From Climacium dendroides (lineage: Eukaryota; Streptophyta; Bryopsida; Hypnales; Climaciaceae), in NCBI GenBank assembly GCA_950106755.1, contig OX467083.1, positions 21,509,029 to 21,573,028 of the forward strand: 64,000 bases of DNA. The letters are read 5' to 3'. This document shows, in pieces, positions 13,558 through 24,963 of the stretch (the stretch's first letter is position 1; every line of letters starts with the position of its first letter). The notes beneath the pieces were generated by a model. That model did not search any database, was not told where the DNA came from, and worked only from the letters and a program-made list of their open reading frames with translations. The position numbers and the translations under genes are program-made.

Positions 13558-14163
13558 TCAGTCAACAACATCTGGGTGTAAAGGAGAACATGAGAAAAGA
13601 GACTGGGAAGGACTATTGACTGGAGCGCTAAACAAGTCCCCAGAAACTTTTTTCTCCGATGTAGTTGCCAAAAGGCATGGCTGCAATTGAAGCATCAAGT
13701 TTGGAGACTCTCCTTCCGATTCACTTGATAATTCTATAATATGATGTAATTTCTCGAGTTTCACTAGACGAAGTGGTGCAAGCTTTAGAACGTCTGACAG
13801 CCCTTCACGAGGCGGACTCGGTGAAACTATGCGTGTGGTGTATGGCATATCTACTGTTGATGTATCCGATTGACGACTAGGAGTCTCAGTTGATGGAGCT
13901 AACAGGGACAAAGGGAGACTGTAAACCCTATAGTTACCGGAAGAAAGGTACCAACAATGTCTTTGTTCTTCCACAGATGCCTCAATAGGAACAGACTGCA
14001 ACAATTCACCTGATTCTGACATCTTCTCTTCTTCAACATAGATAGAAGACTCCACAAATCTGAAACGGACATGCAATAGGTGACTAAGAATACGAGCACT
14101 CCCATTCTCAGCAACCGGAAATACAAGAGGAACTTCATGACCATCCACTCGAATGCAAGCCAT
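13558..14163 (-). CDS. First ORF of the transposase gene: acidic, Ser-rich protein with SUMO-interaction-like motif
   Basis: ORF of 201 codons directly upstream of the transposase exon, same strand, ATG at 14163 (MACIRVDGHEVPLVF). No domain recognised. It has a Ser/Pro-rich middle and HHIIELSSESEGES, a hydrophobic core followed by serines and acidic residues that resembles a phosphorylatable SUMO-interacting motif. It ends HPDVVD-stop, immediately followed by GTGAGT. It is either the N-terminal exon of the transposase (spliced across 13492-13557 or nearby) or a separate small protein. The paired gene at 19725 begins with an ORF of the same design. Confidence 0.5.
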   Translation of the reverse strand: MACIRVDGHEVPLVFPVAENGSARILSHLLHVRFRFVESSIYVEEEKMSESGELLQSVPIEASVEEQRHCWYLSSGNYRVYSLPLSLLAPSTETPSRQSDTSTVDMPYTTRIVSPSPPREGLSDVLKLAPLRLVKLEKLHHIIELSSESEGESPNLMLQLQPCLLATTSEKKVSGDLFSAPVNSPSQSLFSCSPLHPDVVD

Positions 14164-15371
14164 GATGACAATGTGTGCACAAAGAAAATTGAAAGATTGC
14201 TAATTGGTAGTTCTGTATTATAGAAGAAGAATTGAAGTTTGGGGAGCACAATACATATGTCCGTTACAATTACCATCAATAATGAAAGAAGACAAGATGC
14301 AGAAGTAGTTGGCTTTACCTTTATTATTATTAGTTGTTACTTATACTGACTATTCTATAAGCGCCATCTAAGACTTCTAGTTAGCGCCTTCAAAAAGAAT
14401 AGCATTGAATTATGACGGCTGTGTCAGTGAAAATCTAAGTTTGAGCCAGAAAACTTTTTGAAAAATGGCCATCATTGCTTGCCAAACATAGCAAGCTCCA
14501 AAATTGAATTTCTTTATATAAAGCCCAGTAATCTATAGCCTTACACACTTGTCTACCAAACACATCTAATAATTACTTATAGACCCTTGAAGGCCTAAAA
14601 CTACGAAAGATCCATGTCATATTTAGATTACTAAAGGCTTTTCCATAAATTTTGACGGCTACCTATACAAGTTGTCAGGCTTTTTTGATTTTGAATTGTA
14701 TAGGCGGCTATTATAGAATCCTACTCTACAATAATATAAAATATTGTCTACAACAAGTGCTTTCTTGTGCATAAGTACTTGCTATAGTCCACAAGCATAG
14801 TCTCTTCATTGTAGTCTTAGTATCCCAGCACTTGCTCTTGAGAGTAATAGGTTACATGCTCCATTGTCTGCCCTCATGCTTGCCGTGAACATTAGGTCTC
14901 TGTTGACTGCTCGATCTTGAAAAGGCAAAGACTCGTAAGAAGCATAGTTCTCTATATTTTTCTTCTTCTAAGGCACTCAAGAGATCTAGAATGATGAAGG
15001 GAAAGAAAGTAGTGTCCAAGATAGGTCAGTCGTCACCTGGTGCTCTTTGCAAGTTACTACGCTTTGAAGGAAGAGGAACTAGCGAAGAAGAGGATGCAAG
15101 AGGCAACAATTGGAGACAGTGCTAGAATTTAACGAGCAATCTACTTGCGCACAGCATCTATCAGAGGAAGAAGTCATTGCTATTATAAGCATATATCTTT
15201 CTATTTCTTCAAGTATCAATGCATTTCTTCAGAGATTTCTTTCAATTCTTTCTTTCTTTCTTATGACATAGAACTTGTTGGTGTCTTTGCCACTTGCTCT
15301 GCAATTGAGAAGAGAGTATTAGCATTCAATGGTAGTTGCACTATTTTGTGTCTATAAAATGTCTGCATTAA

Positions 15372-15780
15372 GGTAGGGTGCTCGAACTCCGACTGTGCAT
15401 TTAGAATCGCCCCTATAAATGGTATTGGAATGGACTGGAGGTGGTTCTTGAATTGACCTTCATTGTCATGAAATGAATCAAGAAAATTACTATTTATTAT
15501 TGCAAGAGCCAATCAGTCTCCTTTCTTTCCTCATTTCTTATTAAAAGTTGCAGTGAGCACTTTATGAAAGACCTAGAATCACAAATAGGGACCTACTACA
15601 CATCTCGTTTAGAAATTCATAACTAATTCAAAAATGATCCAAAAAATATGAAACAACTTGGGTTAGATGCCAATTCTTCTTTTCTTTCAAGTAAAATTGA
15701 TTCAAAAATATTTTGAGTAGTTTTAACTTTATAGAATTTAGTTCCAGTGCTTAGATGGTCGGTTTATGGACCAACTACTT
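15372..15780. mobile_element. GGTAGG-ended MITE family, divergent copy inside the 17.9-kb element
   Basis: Preceded by TTAA and begins GGTAGGGTGCTCG. The right part (15600-15780) carries the family phrases 'gaaacaacttgggttagatgcc' (split over 15648-15672) and ends CAACTACTTTA. The left part is poorly conserved, so the boundaries are approximate. Confidence 0.45.
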
Positions 15781-16631
15781 TACATTCACTATTAGTCGGA
15801 AGGTGTGGTTCCACACAGAAGTAGATCCTCTTCATATTTGAGAGTAGTTTTCGTTGTCATGGTCTACAAGATGTGTGCATGCATGACTCCTCAAGTGGCT
15901 TTGAGGTCATGCTTTGGCTTTACCGTAAGATAAGCCACTTGCAATCTTGCCAAAGAGAAAACATCCTGTTATAATTAGTATATGCAGTTGGCAAAGTATT
16001 TTTAGGCAATGCACTGTCATTCTCTCCAGGCTTCCACTTGATTTGCACAATTCTTCAAAAGTGAACATGAAAATTTGTTTCTACTTTCAAATACCACCTC
16101 ATCAACACAAAAATAGAAATCCTATGAACTGGCATTCTAGAATAGCAAGTTCCAAATTCTTTATCCTGAAACTTCTGGAACATGCCTTGTACTGCGCTAG
16201 AGAGATGTGGTACCTCTTTCACTGCATGTGCAGCCTGTTGAAACCCTGTCTCCATAGCTTTGGTGTGGTACTTCTTTCACTGAATGTGCACATTGTTAAG
16301 TCTTTTTTTCGTAAGACAATTGGGTTTTGATTTGAAGCGGATGTTAAATCAATAGCGTGAAGGCGAAGTGGGCAACATGCGAACAAGGCGAGGACGTGTG
16401 CTTTGAGAGAATTCCATGGAGTCTGAGGAAGAGAGCCTTCCAGAGCCGAACATCGTCTCCCAACATCAACCTGCACATGAAGTACAGGTCAGTTATTTTT
16501 CCTTATCATCAGCCTGTGAATCTGAAGGTCAACAGTCGAAGGACTTCATAGCACTAGAAAATCATATTGAATCTGATCAAGGAATCTGATCCACCGTAGT
16601 GACCACCTGCAGAATGATTCGGCTTTTAGTT

Positions 16632-16731
16632 GATGATCCATTTTTGGGGTAGCGTGAGCCACCCCAAAAACCATCGGCGAGTCCGACGATGGTTTTAGGG
16701 GTCGCTCATGCTACCCCAGAAATCGGTCATC
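16632..16731. mobile_element. 100-bp hairpin MITE
   Basis: Ends GATGATCCATTTTTGGGGTAGC and, inverted, GATGACCGATTTCTGGGGTAGC; core ACCATCGGCGAGTCCGACGA. Full-length foldback. Confidence 0.65.
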
Positions 16732-16821
16732 GTACTTGTCTTGTCGAGATTCATTTTCTTAGAAGTTGCAGCAACTGGATTTTTCGGGGACTCTCTGGCT
16801 TTAAGAATGCGTTTCCCCAGG

Positions 16822-17124
16822 CATGGTTGTCATAACAGATAGCATACTGTTCACAAGCGAATTTGAGATACCCGCTGATGAAACAACAAAGGCTGCCAGC
16901 CTTTGGACCCCCATAACTTTCTTAAAATTGATCCAAAATGGGAATATCAGATGTTTTTTGGCATCTACAGAAAATTTGCATGCCAAAAACATATAATATA
17001 CCCGTTTTGGATCATTTTTGACAAAGTTATGGGGGTCCAAACATTGGTAGCCTTTGTTGATCCGTCAGCGGGTATCTCAGATTCGCTTGTAAACAATAAT
17101 TTGTTGTCTGTTATGACAACCATG
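16822..17124. repeat. 303-bp foldback with arms of about 145 bp
   Basis: CATGGTTGTCATAACAGA at the left edge and its complement at the right; both arms carry GGACCCCCATAACTTT and GAGATACCCGCTGA. Diverged but alignable along the whole length. Weak ORFs on both strands in it are a by-product of the symmetry. Confidence 0.7.
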
Positions 17125-18212
17125 GATTCTTGATCCAGAGATTTTAGGGATCCTTCCTTTGTCAGGTTCTTCACGTGCTTCTGTGATCTAGAGATTCTTG
17201 AAAAAAAAATAATGTATTTCTGGAAGACTTCGACTTAGTTAGTTAATAGTTGCTTTGTTGCCTCTTTGAAGATCATATGCTGTGTTTCTTGATCATGATT
17301 GTGTGAGGCTATTAGATCACATTGATTTTACTTTGTTACCAAGGATGTTTAGGAAGGTCGCTGAAACTTTCTGGAAAGGTGTCTCTTGTAGATCGAATGG
17401 GAAGCAGAGCTATGCACTCAATAATATTGTAGAACAAATTGGAAATGGGAAGGAGAGCTGTGCACTCAATTATTGATCAATAGTGATTACTTCCTAAGTA
17501 ATTCAAGTGGTTTAAGAATGATTAACTCAGTATTGATGAAAGCTTAATGAAGTAGTTTTACTCCATAGTAGTTCTCAGTGGAATCTTTTAGAGAGCTCGC
17601 GCTAGAGCTTGGTTGCAAATACTGAACTTCAAAAAGTCAGAGAGATCAACGATGATAATCTTTCGTTAACATCAATTTGTAGTAAAATTAATTTGCGGCT
17701 ATTAGGACTTGTCTCCCACAAATCATGGCATACTTGAAACAATTTGCATGAAGCGAGACAATAAATTCCAGCCATCTCATGGACCTTCACATTCGCATCT
17801 TGGGCTGCGTTAAATATCAATCTTAGTTGTCTAGAACCTGTGAGAGATACTCCTGTTTGATCTTGCAAGATTTCTGTCCCTTCTCCCGGTTTTTGCTTGG
17901 TACCGTACCAGATGGTGTTAACATCGTTAAAATATTTTTTCTTCTTCAAAGTCTGTGAGTTCCAACATGGGCGAATAGATCAAGATTTGTGAGCTAGACA
18001 TGGATATGTGAGCTACCAAGCCACATGATTGAGCCAGATAATCAAGCGAATTCGGAATTAGGATGATTGAGACAGATGATTGAACTGAATAGAAATTAGT
18101 CAGGTAGAATCAAAAAGTTGTTATTTCCTAGAAAATCCATGTGAGCAGGATAAGTACAAAATAATTCCCTCTTTGCAGTCCTGAACAAAAAACAACGTTT
18201 TAAATTTTTCAG

Positions 18213-18320
18213 TGTCGATGACCGATTTTGGGGGTAGCACGAGCTACACCTGAAAACACCGTCGGACCCGACGGTGGTTATGAGGGTAGCTTGCACTACC
18301 CCCAAAATCGGTCATCGACA
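18213..18320. mobile_element. 108-bp hairpin MITE, best-preserved copy
   Basis: Terminal inverted repeats TGTCGATGACCGATTTTGGG are identical, core ACCGTCGGACCCGACGGT is itself palindromic. Confidence 0.7.
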
Positions 18321-18734
18321 AAGATGTGTTGCGTAGTTGCTTTTATGTCTCCGAAGGTTCAACTCCCTAATCTCTAGACCGTGCTACGAATGTTCAGTTC
18401 TTCAATCTCTCTGAAGCTTCGAAGTCTCTTCGATGGTTTCATGAACTTATCGCAAATTCGCTCCTTCGAATCTTGCTTTGCTCCAAATCTCAGATAACTC
18501 TACGATGTTGCAGTCTTCTTAACCTTTAGATTAGTCTCCAAACCTGCTTCGCTCGGAAAAGTCTTTGGAATCTTAAGCAGTATGTAACTGCCACGTTTTT
18601 GTACTTGGAGTAGTTCATTGGAATCTCAAATTCTTCATGCTAGATTTCATAAATTTTGTTCCACTTTACCTCATTATTGGATGATCGATTACCCATTTTG
18701 GTTTTGATTGAGTTCTAGTTTCAGGAAGTTTGAG

Positions 18735-18900
18735 TTTCAAGGTTGATTTATTTTGATTAAGTTTGAGCTTGATTAAGTTTAAATATATTTAAAGAATTTT
18801 TTAGTATAAATTTGGATATGATTACATATATTTGAATAAGTGTGATTAGGTTTGATTAGGTTTAAGTTTGGATAGGTTTGAGATTGATTCTTTTTAAGTT
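18735..18900. repeat. GATTAAGTTT-type low-complexity tract
   Basis: Repeated variants of 'gattaggttt' and 'gattaagttt' over about 165 bp. Simple-sequence DNA. Confidence 0.5.
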
Positions 18901-19295
18901 CTAAGAAGGTCCAACTTCGTAAATTATCTATAGAGTTTTTTTTTTTTTTATTAGAATCAAGATTACCATTGGATAGTCAATTTCTGCACTGATTCAATCA
19001 ATTTTTTTTATAGAAAAGTTTAGTTTTATTTGATTATTTAAAGGGTTTAGGGTAAGCCAACAGTCACCTGGATAGTTGTCAGCATACATGTTTTGGCAAG
19101 CATGTTTGACTAGACTAATGACTAGCGCGAGCAATATTCATTGTTTTGCTAAAATGTGTGTGAGTCAAGATAAATGGGTGTCAATTTTTTGGATATACAC
19201 CCTTGGGGCTTGTGAAGGACGGAAGAAGAAGGAAAAGTATTCTAAATAGTAATATTTATCTAAAATTGACCATTATCTTGAACAGGTTTTTTATG

Positions 19296-19397
19296 GATGA
19301 CCTATTTTAGGGGTAGCGCAAGCCACCCCTAAAACCACCATCGGGTCCGACGGTGGTTGTGGGGGTGTCTTACGTTACTCCCAAAACAGGTCATTAC
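19296..19397. mobile_element. 102-bp hairpin MITE
   Basis: Ends GGATGACCTATTTTAGGGG and inverted GTAATGACCTGTTTTGGGAG; core ACCATCGGGTCCGACGGTGG. Lies 0.3 kb upstream of the ParB/methyltransferase-like gene. Confidence 0.65.
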
Positions 19398-19724
19398 CAA
19401 TGGACTATGTAGATATTGTTAAAATTTTGCGACCTTAGGTGATTGATTATCTTAAGTTAGTGTTCTCCGTGCGGGCATTTACTTTCAAAAATTACTTACA
19501 AAATTTATAGTTAGAGTTTTCTTATTAAGCCAATCACTTAGAAAGTTTAATTACACAATTTTGTTCTTGTATATAGGTCATTGAGAGATCTATAATATGT
19601 TCATTTATTTGACAATTGTCTACATAGTAGGAGTATTAGCAGCAAAGAATTTATGATAGTAATGACATGCATGAAATAATCATACATAAATTTTAAAAAT
19701 GATTTGTGATGGCAACCATCTACT

Positions 19725-20135
19725 TTGAACTTACAAATTGTTGGTGGGGAAGAGGTGGTAGTGATTAGCGAGTTCTTGCCTAGAACTCCTGCATCAGGAA
19801 ACGTTCAAATCAACATTGGTACTTCTACTCACGTGAACCAGGACATGGTAAGCCTTGGAGATGTATCAATTGCCAATAATAGTCTTTTAGCATTTGGGCC
19901 TATGGCTTTTGCAGGTCATGTAGCTGAGGATAATCGTAAGCGAAAGAAGCAACCAGTATTTTCTTCAGAGAGTTCTAGTACAGAATATAGCACTTCGTGC
20001 TATTCACAGGTCTCAATTACTAGTCCTCAATTCGAGGAATACTGTGATTGTGCATGTAGTGTGGCAGTCAGTAGACGTGAGGTGGTTTTCATTCACCTTA
20101 GTTCTGACTCAGAAAGTGATGTGCAAGTGGATTGA
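19725..20135 (+). CDS. First ORF of the ParB/methyltransferase-like gene: SIM-containing leader
   Basis: Open frame of about 136 codons that begins without ATG (TTG at 19725). The nearest ATG, at 19709 (MATIYFEL), is in another frame, so a 1-nt lesion or a missed splice is likely. The product is Ser-rich, with a basic stretch (NRKRKKQP) and VVFIHLSSDSESD near the end, a textbook-looking phospho-SIM pattern, and it closes with DVQVD-stop. A donor-like GTGGAT after codon CAA at 20126 would join in phase to the acceptor at 20368 (tag|ATGGAG). Function unknown; the design parallels the leader ORF of the divergent transposase gene. Confidence 0.5.
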   Translation: MNLQIVGGEEVVVISEFLPRTPASGNVQINIGTSTHVNQDMVSLGDVSIANNSLLAFGPMAFAGHVAEDNRKRKKQPVFSSESSSTEYSTSCYSQVSITSPQFEEYCDCACSVAVSRREVVFIHLSSDSESDVQVD

Positions 20136-20367
20136 TTTTAAAATTTATGATACATCATACTTCTTGGGAATGTAATTGACTATTTCTAGTATCACTTGTA
20201 TTTTCTTCTAAATGTTTGAAAGATTGAGTTCATGAAATATGTATTATTTATAATCTTTGCTTCAAAATGTCTTGAATTGCACATGTGTACGCATTTGTTT
20301 AATGGTATTCATTTGTTTTGGTTATCAAATTATGATGTAATGTTTTTTTTCCTAATATTCAATGTAG

Positions 20368-23300
20368 ATGGAGGAATCGCCTTTGAACTTGACTGAAGAA
20401 GTGCAATTGTTTCAGACACCAAGGACAAATGAATCCGAGCAACCCAAAATAGGCGGTCAAGATGAAGGGAATATTGCAATTCCAGAGATTGAAGAGGAAG
20501 AAGACAAGGAGCTCCTAGAAGATGACCTCCGTCGTCTGCAGAAAGTTGATTCAGTGGCAACTATTGCAAGTCTCCGAATAAGACCCGAGAAACTATCCCG
20601 AATGCGCATTCCCCTTTGTAGGCTAGTGGCTATGCCTATGGTAAGGCCGACTCTTTCCTCTGATATATTGAAATTGGAACAAGAGTTTGTGTTTGGGTAT
20701 CACGAAGGAGCGGCAGTATTCTACGTGTCTACTACGAATGAGGCAGGAGAGAGTTCTGAATTCTCGACCGAAGAGATGAATAGTTGGGATTCTCTATGGA
20801 AAAAAGCAAACAAAGATTTTGTGGAGTACCTTGAATCTATGCCTGAGTTAAAATACATGAAGAATATGAAATTCTTTATCTGTGATGGCAACCACCGCCT
20901 TCTTGCTTGGATGAACCACATTGAGAAGAAACACATGTTGGATCCAAATTGGCACTATGAAGTGGATAGCATAGTGTTGGAAACTAAAGGAAGGATTGAG
21001 CTCATCATGCAAGTTATGCATGACATAAACAAGTGAGTATTTGTTTTTTATACATTTTGACTTTTTTCCTTTTCATGTCCAATAATGTGTACAACAAGAA
21101 GTTTACTTGTTTTGTTGAATATTGAAATTTTGACATGAATTGCAGGTCCACGGAGGACTCTCACGTAATGACCAATTTGGTCCATACCTTGTATCGTATC
21201 CAGAAGTATGGTCTTCTACCCATGGAGAGGTTTATTGAGATGTTGCAGCCATCCGAGAGAAAATGGTGTATTACCCAGCCAGGGAAGAAGCATTGGTATT
21301 CAATGCCTTCTGAGGTTTTTACTTCTTTTGTTTTTCAGGTGAGAAATTGATAGTGTCACATTTTTATGTTCTTGTAGTTGAATATATAACATTGCTATGA
21401 TTTCTTTGTTGCTTATTTAAATGTGCGTACTAAAAAATTTGTAAAAATTGAATCTATGTATTGTATTGTAGCAAGAGATAGTACAAGCTGCTAATAAAGT
21501 AGTTCGCACATATAATGAGACTACACCAGACGAGGAGAAGAGTAATGAAAGAGTTGCTAATGCCAGGCGATTTGCTGCTAAAGACAAGGCAACTAAGTTG
21601 CAGTCCAAAATGGAAAAGCTTTTGGCCGTGGCAAACCCTGCTTTTGGGCCTACATTTCTCCAAGAGGTAAATTGCACTTTCCATGATCATGAATTGTATG
21701 TGCTTTTCGCTTATTGTGTTTTCTGGGTTTTATTTACGTGTTTCAATGTGTTTTGGGAGATTGAAAAGCATTACACCAAAAATGAGATTCCGGAGATGAC
21801 ACTTGAGAAACTACAATTGATTGTGACGTCAATGTTATCACCACTTTAGAAGATTAAATGCTTACAGTGGTGGAATACTTCTGATGCTTCTCGTGCTGTA
21901 AGGAGATTTCCAATTAAACCAGCTCCAGAAGATAAGCTTAATCCATTCCTGAACAAGTTCGGATGGTGGGGAGGGGTAAGTCAACTACAATCAAGGAATT
22001 CCTTTATTATTCTTGACTTGGAATTTTTCAAATCAAAATATTATATAATGTGTAAAATTATTTTTTACCCAATTATTGAAAACTTTCTTTCATGGCCTAT
22101 TAATTCAGATTGCAGAAGCAGCCGTAGAGTTCTTCGAAGATGTTGTACGAAAGGATGGCCTTCAAATCAACTTGAATACAATCCCTGCTATAGAGACCCT
22201 TGAGGAGTACATTGAAGGGTGGAGAATTAGACTTTGGGATCAAGCCTTTGGACCTATCCTAAAAGGGGGTATTGGTTTCAAGAAGTTGGACAACTTTTCT
22301 ACATATGAGGGCTCAGAGGAGGCCGTGAGAAGAGTTATATTTAGGTATGATTAGAATCTTGTCATTATGACTTGCTTAATTGATTGCATATCATTACATA
22401 TTCATTGTTTACTTTATGATTATATTGGCTATTCAAAAATGTTCAAGTTTGTTGAAACGTCTTGACTTAATCAAAATTGAGGGTATTCTGAGGTTCTTAA
22501 AAAACCACCGTCGAGTCCAACGAGGGTTTTTTAGGTAGGTCATAGTACCCTTAGTAATGGTTATGAGAAGATATTATTCAGGATATAAATTTGTTTTGTA
22601 CCTTCTCTTTTAATGTTTTAAATCTAGACATGCCTTCATTTTATATTCTTACCATTTTGTATTAGTGAAATTTTGAAAAAGAAGTTATCAATTAAATTTA
22701 TGCTTTCTGGTTTTTGTTTTCTGTCAGGTACTTCAAGCATGAGCTTGTTCAAGAGAATGCTATGGTTCGTTCAGAACTTCCTCCATTCTTACCTACTTGA
22801 TTAGATCGTAGCTCGCCTGATTGCATGTACACCACGTCCCAGCTTTGTCAGTTTACAACTGCACATCTCACTGGAGGAGCGTGGTATTTGGATTGTCCCT
22901 TTACATATACACATCCATTGGAGCAAGAGATTCGGAGGTCAATGGATGGCGTTGTTGTTGTAGACTTGGAGGTTCCTGAATTTCAAGATTTGACAGACCT
23001 TCAACAAAAAAAGGGCCATTGCAAAGCGGACAGCTGCTGACAAGAAAAAAGAAGAGAAGGAACAAGAGATTCGTGCAAACAAAGAGAAGAAAGAGGCGGA
23101 GCGGTTGGCCAAGTTGGCAGATGCGGAGAAGGAGGGTAAGCAAAAAGGCAAAGGCAAGAAGAAGGTAGAAGGAAGTGGCCAAATTCCAGCCTCTTCTATG
23201 GTGGACCAAGGTTCTCAAATGCAAAGGGGATCTCGTAGTGGACTAAAGAGGAAGGCCGTATTGCCGGAATTTACAGAAGACATGATCACACAGGGTGCAG

Positions 23301-23978
23301 AAGTATTAATCCTTGATGATGACGACGACGTTACCATGGAGGAATTAATCTTCAACGTCTCTATTGTAGACGTTCAAGATGACATGGAGAAAGTTGCTCC
23401 AAATACCTACACTGATATCATGGACTTCTTGAAGAAGGTAATACTTTCCTATTTCAAATTTAAAACTATAATACTTTTGTATGATGTGAAAGATATAAAA
23501 TTATTTCAAGGTTCAATGAAATAATTATTGATTGATTGAGAATGTATTGTTTCTTTCTAGATGGGAGAAGGAAAGGCTTGTACATATGACGGAATCCTAA
23601 ACCGTCAACCAAGAGTGGACCTCATTGTATTTGATTGTCAGGAAAATCTTCCAGTTCCTGAGGTCTCAAAACCGATGGATGCAGTGCCAGAGTGGAACTC
23701 TGACCCGGAGTTTGAGGCACTTAATAATGCATTTCTCTTTGCAAAGATGCATTTGCAGGACCATGGATGCATGATTGTTTTTCATTCATGGTGTGCTACT
23801 TCGAAGGGTGTCATTGTAGGATTGTGTGATGCGTATCCAAAAATGATGGTGAAGGCTGAGTGGTTGGGCAGCAATCGTATGCACTTAACGTCTGCCGTCG
23901 ACAAAACCGCAACGGTATGATATTAAATATTTTTATGATTTATGAAACATTTGTCAATGCATATTGTGATATTGAATT

Positions 23979-24011
<33 letters not shown>

Positions 24012-24963
24012 GTAAATATTTATCTTCAAATGCTTGCAGACTATGAAGTTTGGCATCACCCTCTTGGTGAAGGATCTTGGTGACAAAGAGAAATCGCGGT
24101 TCTTGTACAAGTTCACAGAAGCGCACAAAAAAGCCAAAGTTGATCTTCGTTGTGACGATATGTACTTGAATTACACCACGGAGGACACCATGATAGTAAA
24201 CAAGGCTACATCAATTCCATGGCGTGGAGCTCGGGAAAAAGATGCAAGGTTTCTACAATTCCTTATAGAAGGGACAACGGAAGAAGGAGACTTGGTTATG
24301 GATTGCACTGTATCTACGGGTAAGCTTATCTTTGTATTTTACTTTCATTGTTATGCATAATGAAGGCTTGAATTAATGAATAACAAATGTTTGTATGCCA
24401 GGTGCATCCATTACAGCATGTCGCGGAACGGGGCGTCACATTGTGGCGCTAAAAAAGCAAAAGGATGTTTTTGAGGCCATTCTTTTACCCATGAAGAAGC
24501 CCATTTTGGCTACAAAGATGGCAGGAGTTAACCCACCAAAACCGCTGGTCGTGGCCTCTCAAGATCCTGACGCTATGGATGTGGTGCCTCGAAAGTTTGT
24601 TCGAAAAGATAGATCTAGTAAGTAAGTTTCTGAATGTTTTTTTTTCGTGCATTATATTTTTTTGGTTGTATGAGACTAAAGAATTCCACTTGTATATGCA
24701 GGCGTGAGGGTTTGATGCATATATCTGATTTCCGGAAAAGACAAAGTCTACTTGTCAGTCCGAAGAAGTCTTTTGATCTTCCAGTGTATGCCGAGCAATT
24801 AGCGTCAGCGTTTGTAGAATTTGGTTGCTCTAAAACTAAACGTAGAAAACCTACATATGCTTTGAATGTTTTGGATTTTATAGATGGTTCTGCATTCGAG
24901 GGTAGAGAGACTTCAGATTCTTCTAGCACAACAGATTTTGCGACTGAGTCCACTGCGACATAG
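20368..24963 (+). pseudogene. ParB/Srx-like plus beta-class DNA methyltransferase-like gene, ten exons, few lesions
   Basis: Exons: 20368-21032, 21146-21338, 21472-21666, 21760-21975, 22109-22344, 22728-23437, 23561-23914, 24040-24319, 24402-24621, 24702-24963. All introns are GT-AG and phases match, giving about 1,110 codons. Exon 1 carries FFICDGNHRLLAWM, the DG(N)HR signature of ParB/sulfiredoxin-like domains. Exon 6 holds a Lys/Glu coiled coil. Exon 7 has VDLIVFDCQENLP followed by an amphipathic helix and GCMIVFHSW, the place of methyltransferase motif IV (normally DPPY). Exons 8-9 have GDLVMDCTVSTGAS...GRHIVALKK, the place of motifs X/I (normally D.F.GSG..). The order IV then I is that of beta-class N4/N6 enzymes, and the ParB-plus-methylase arrangement is known from bacteria and phages. 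Lesions: TAG 21847-21849, TGA 22798-22800, and a 1-nt frameshift in the A/G run near 23007-23015. Both catalytic motifs are degenerate, so a binding rather than catalytic role is possible. Confidence 0.7.
22479..22555. mobile_element. Truncated hairpin MITE in an intron of the ParB/methyltransferase-like gene
   Basis: Shares the ACCACCGTCGAGTCC core and inverted GAGGGTATTCTGAGG/AAGGGTACTATGACC ends; shorter and more diverged than the other four. Confidence 0.45.

Larger units (their letters stand above)
14164..19708. other. Region between the divergent genes of the 17.9-kb element
   Basis: Non-coding apart from weak frames. Holds three hairpin MITEs (16632, 18213, 19296), the 303-bp foldback, a GGTAGG-ended MITE, and a candidate imperfect foldback at about 14345-14725 (ATTCTATAA...GCC ends). 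Promoters of both genes should lie here but none is obvious. Confidence 0.5.

Noticed and set aside
16801..17174. Paired ORFs starting MDPHNF on both strands
   Set aside because: Arise from the symmetry of the 303-bp foldback, not from coding.
17629..17949. Minus-strand ORF of 106 codons
   Set aside because: No recognisable domain or homologous copy in the window; too short to support alone.
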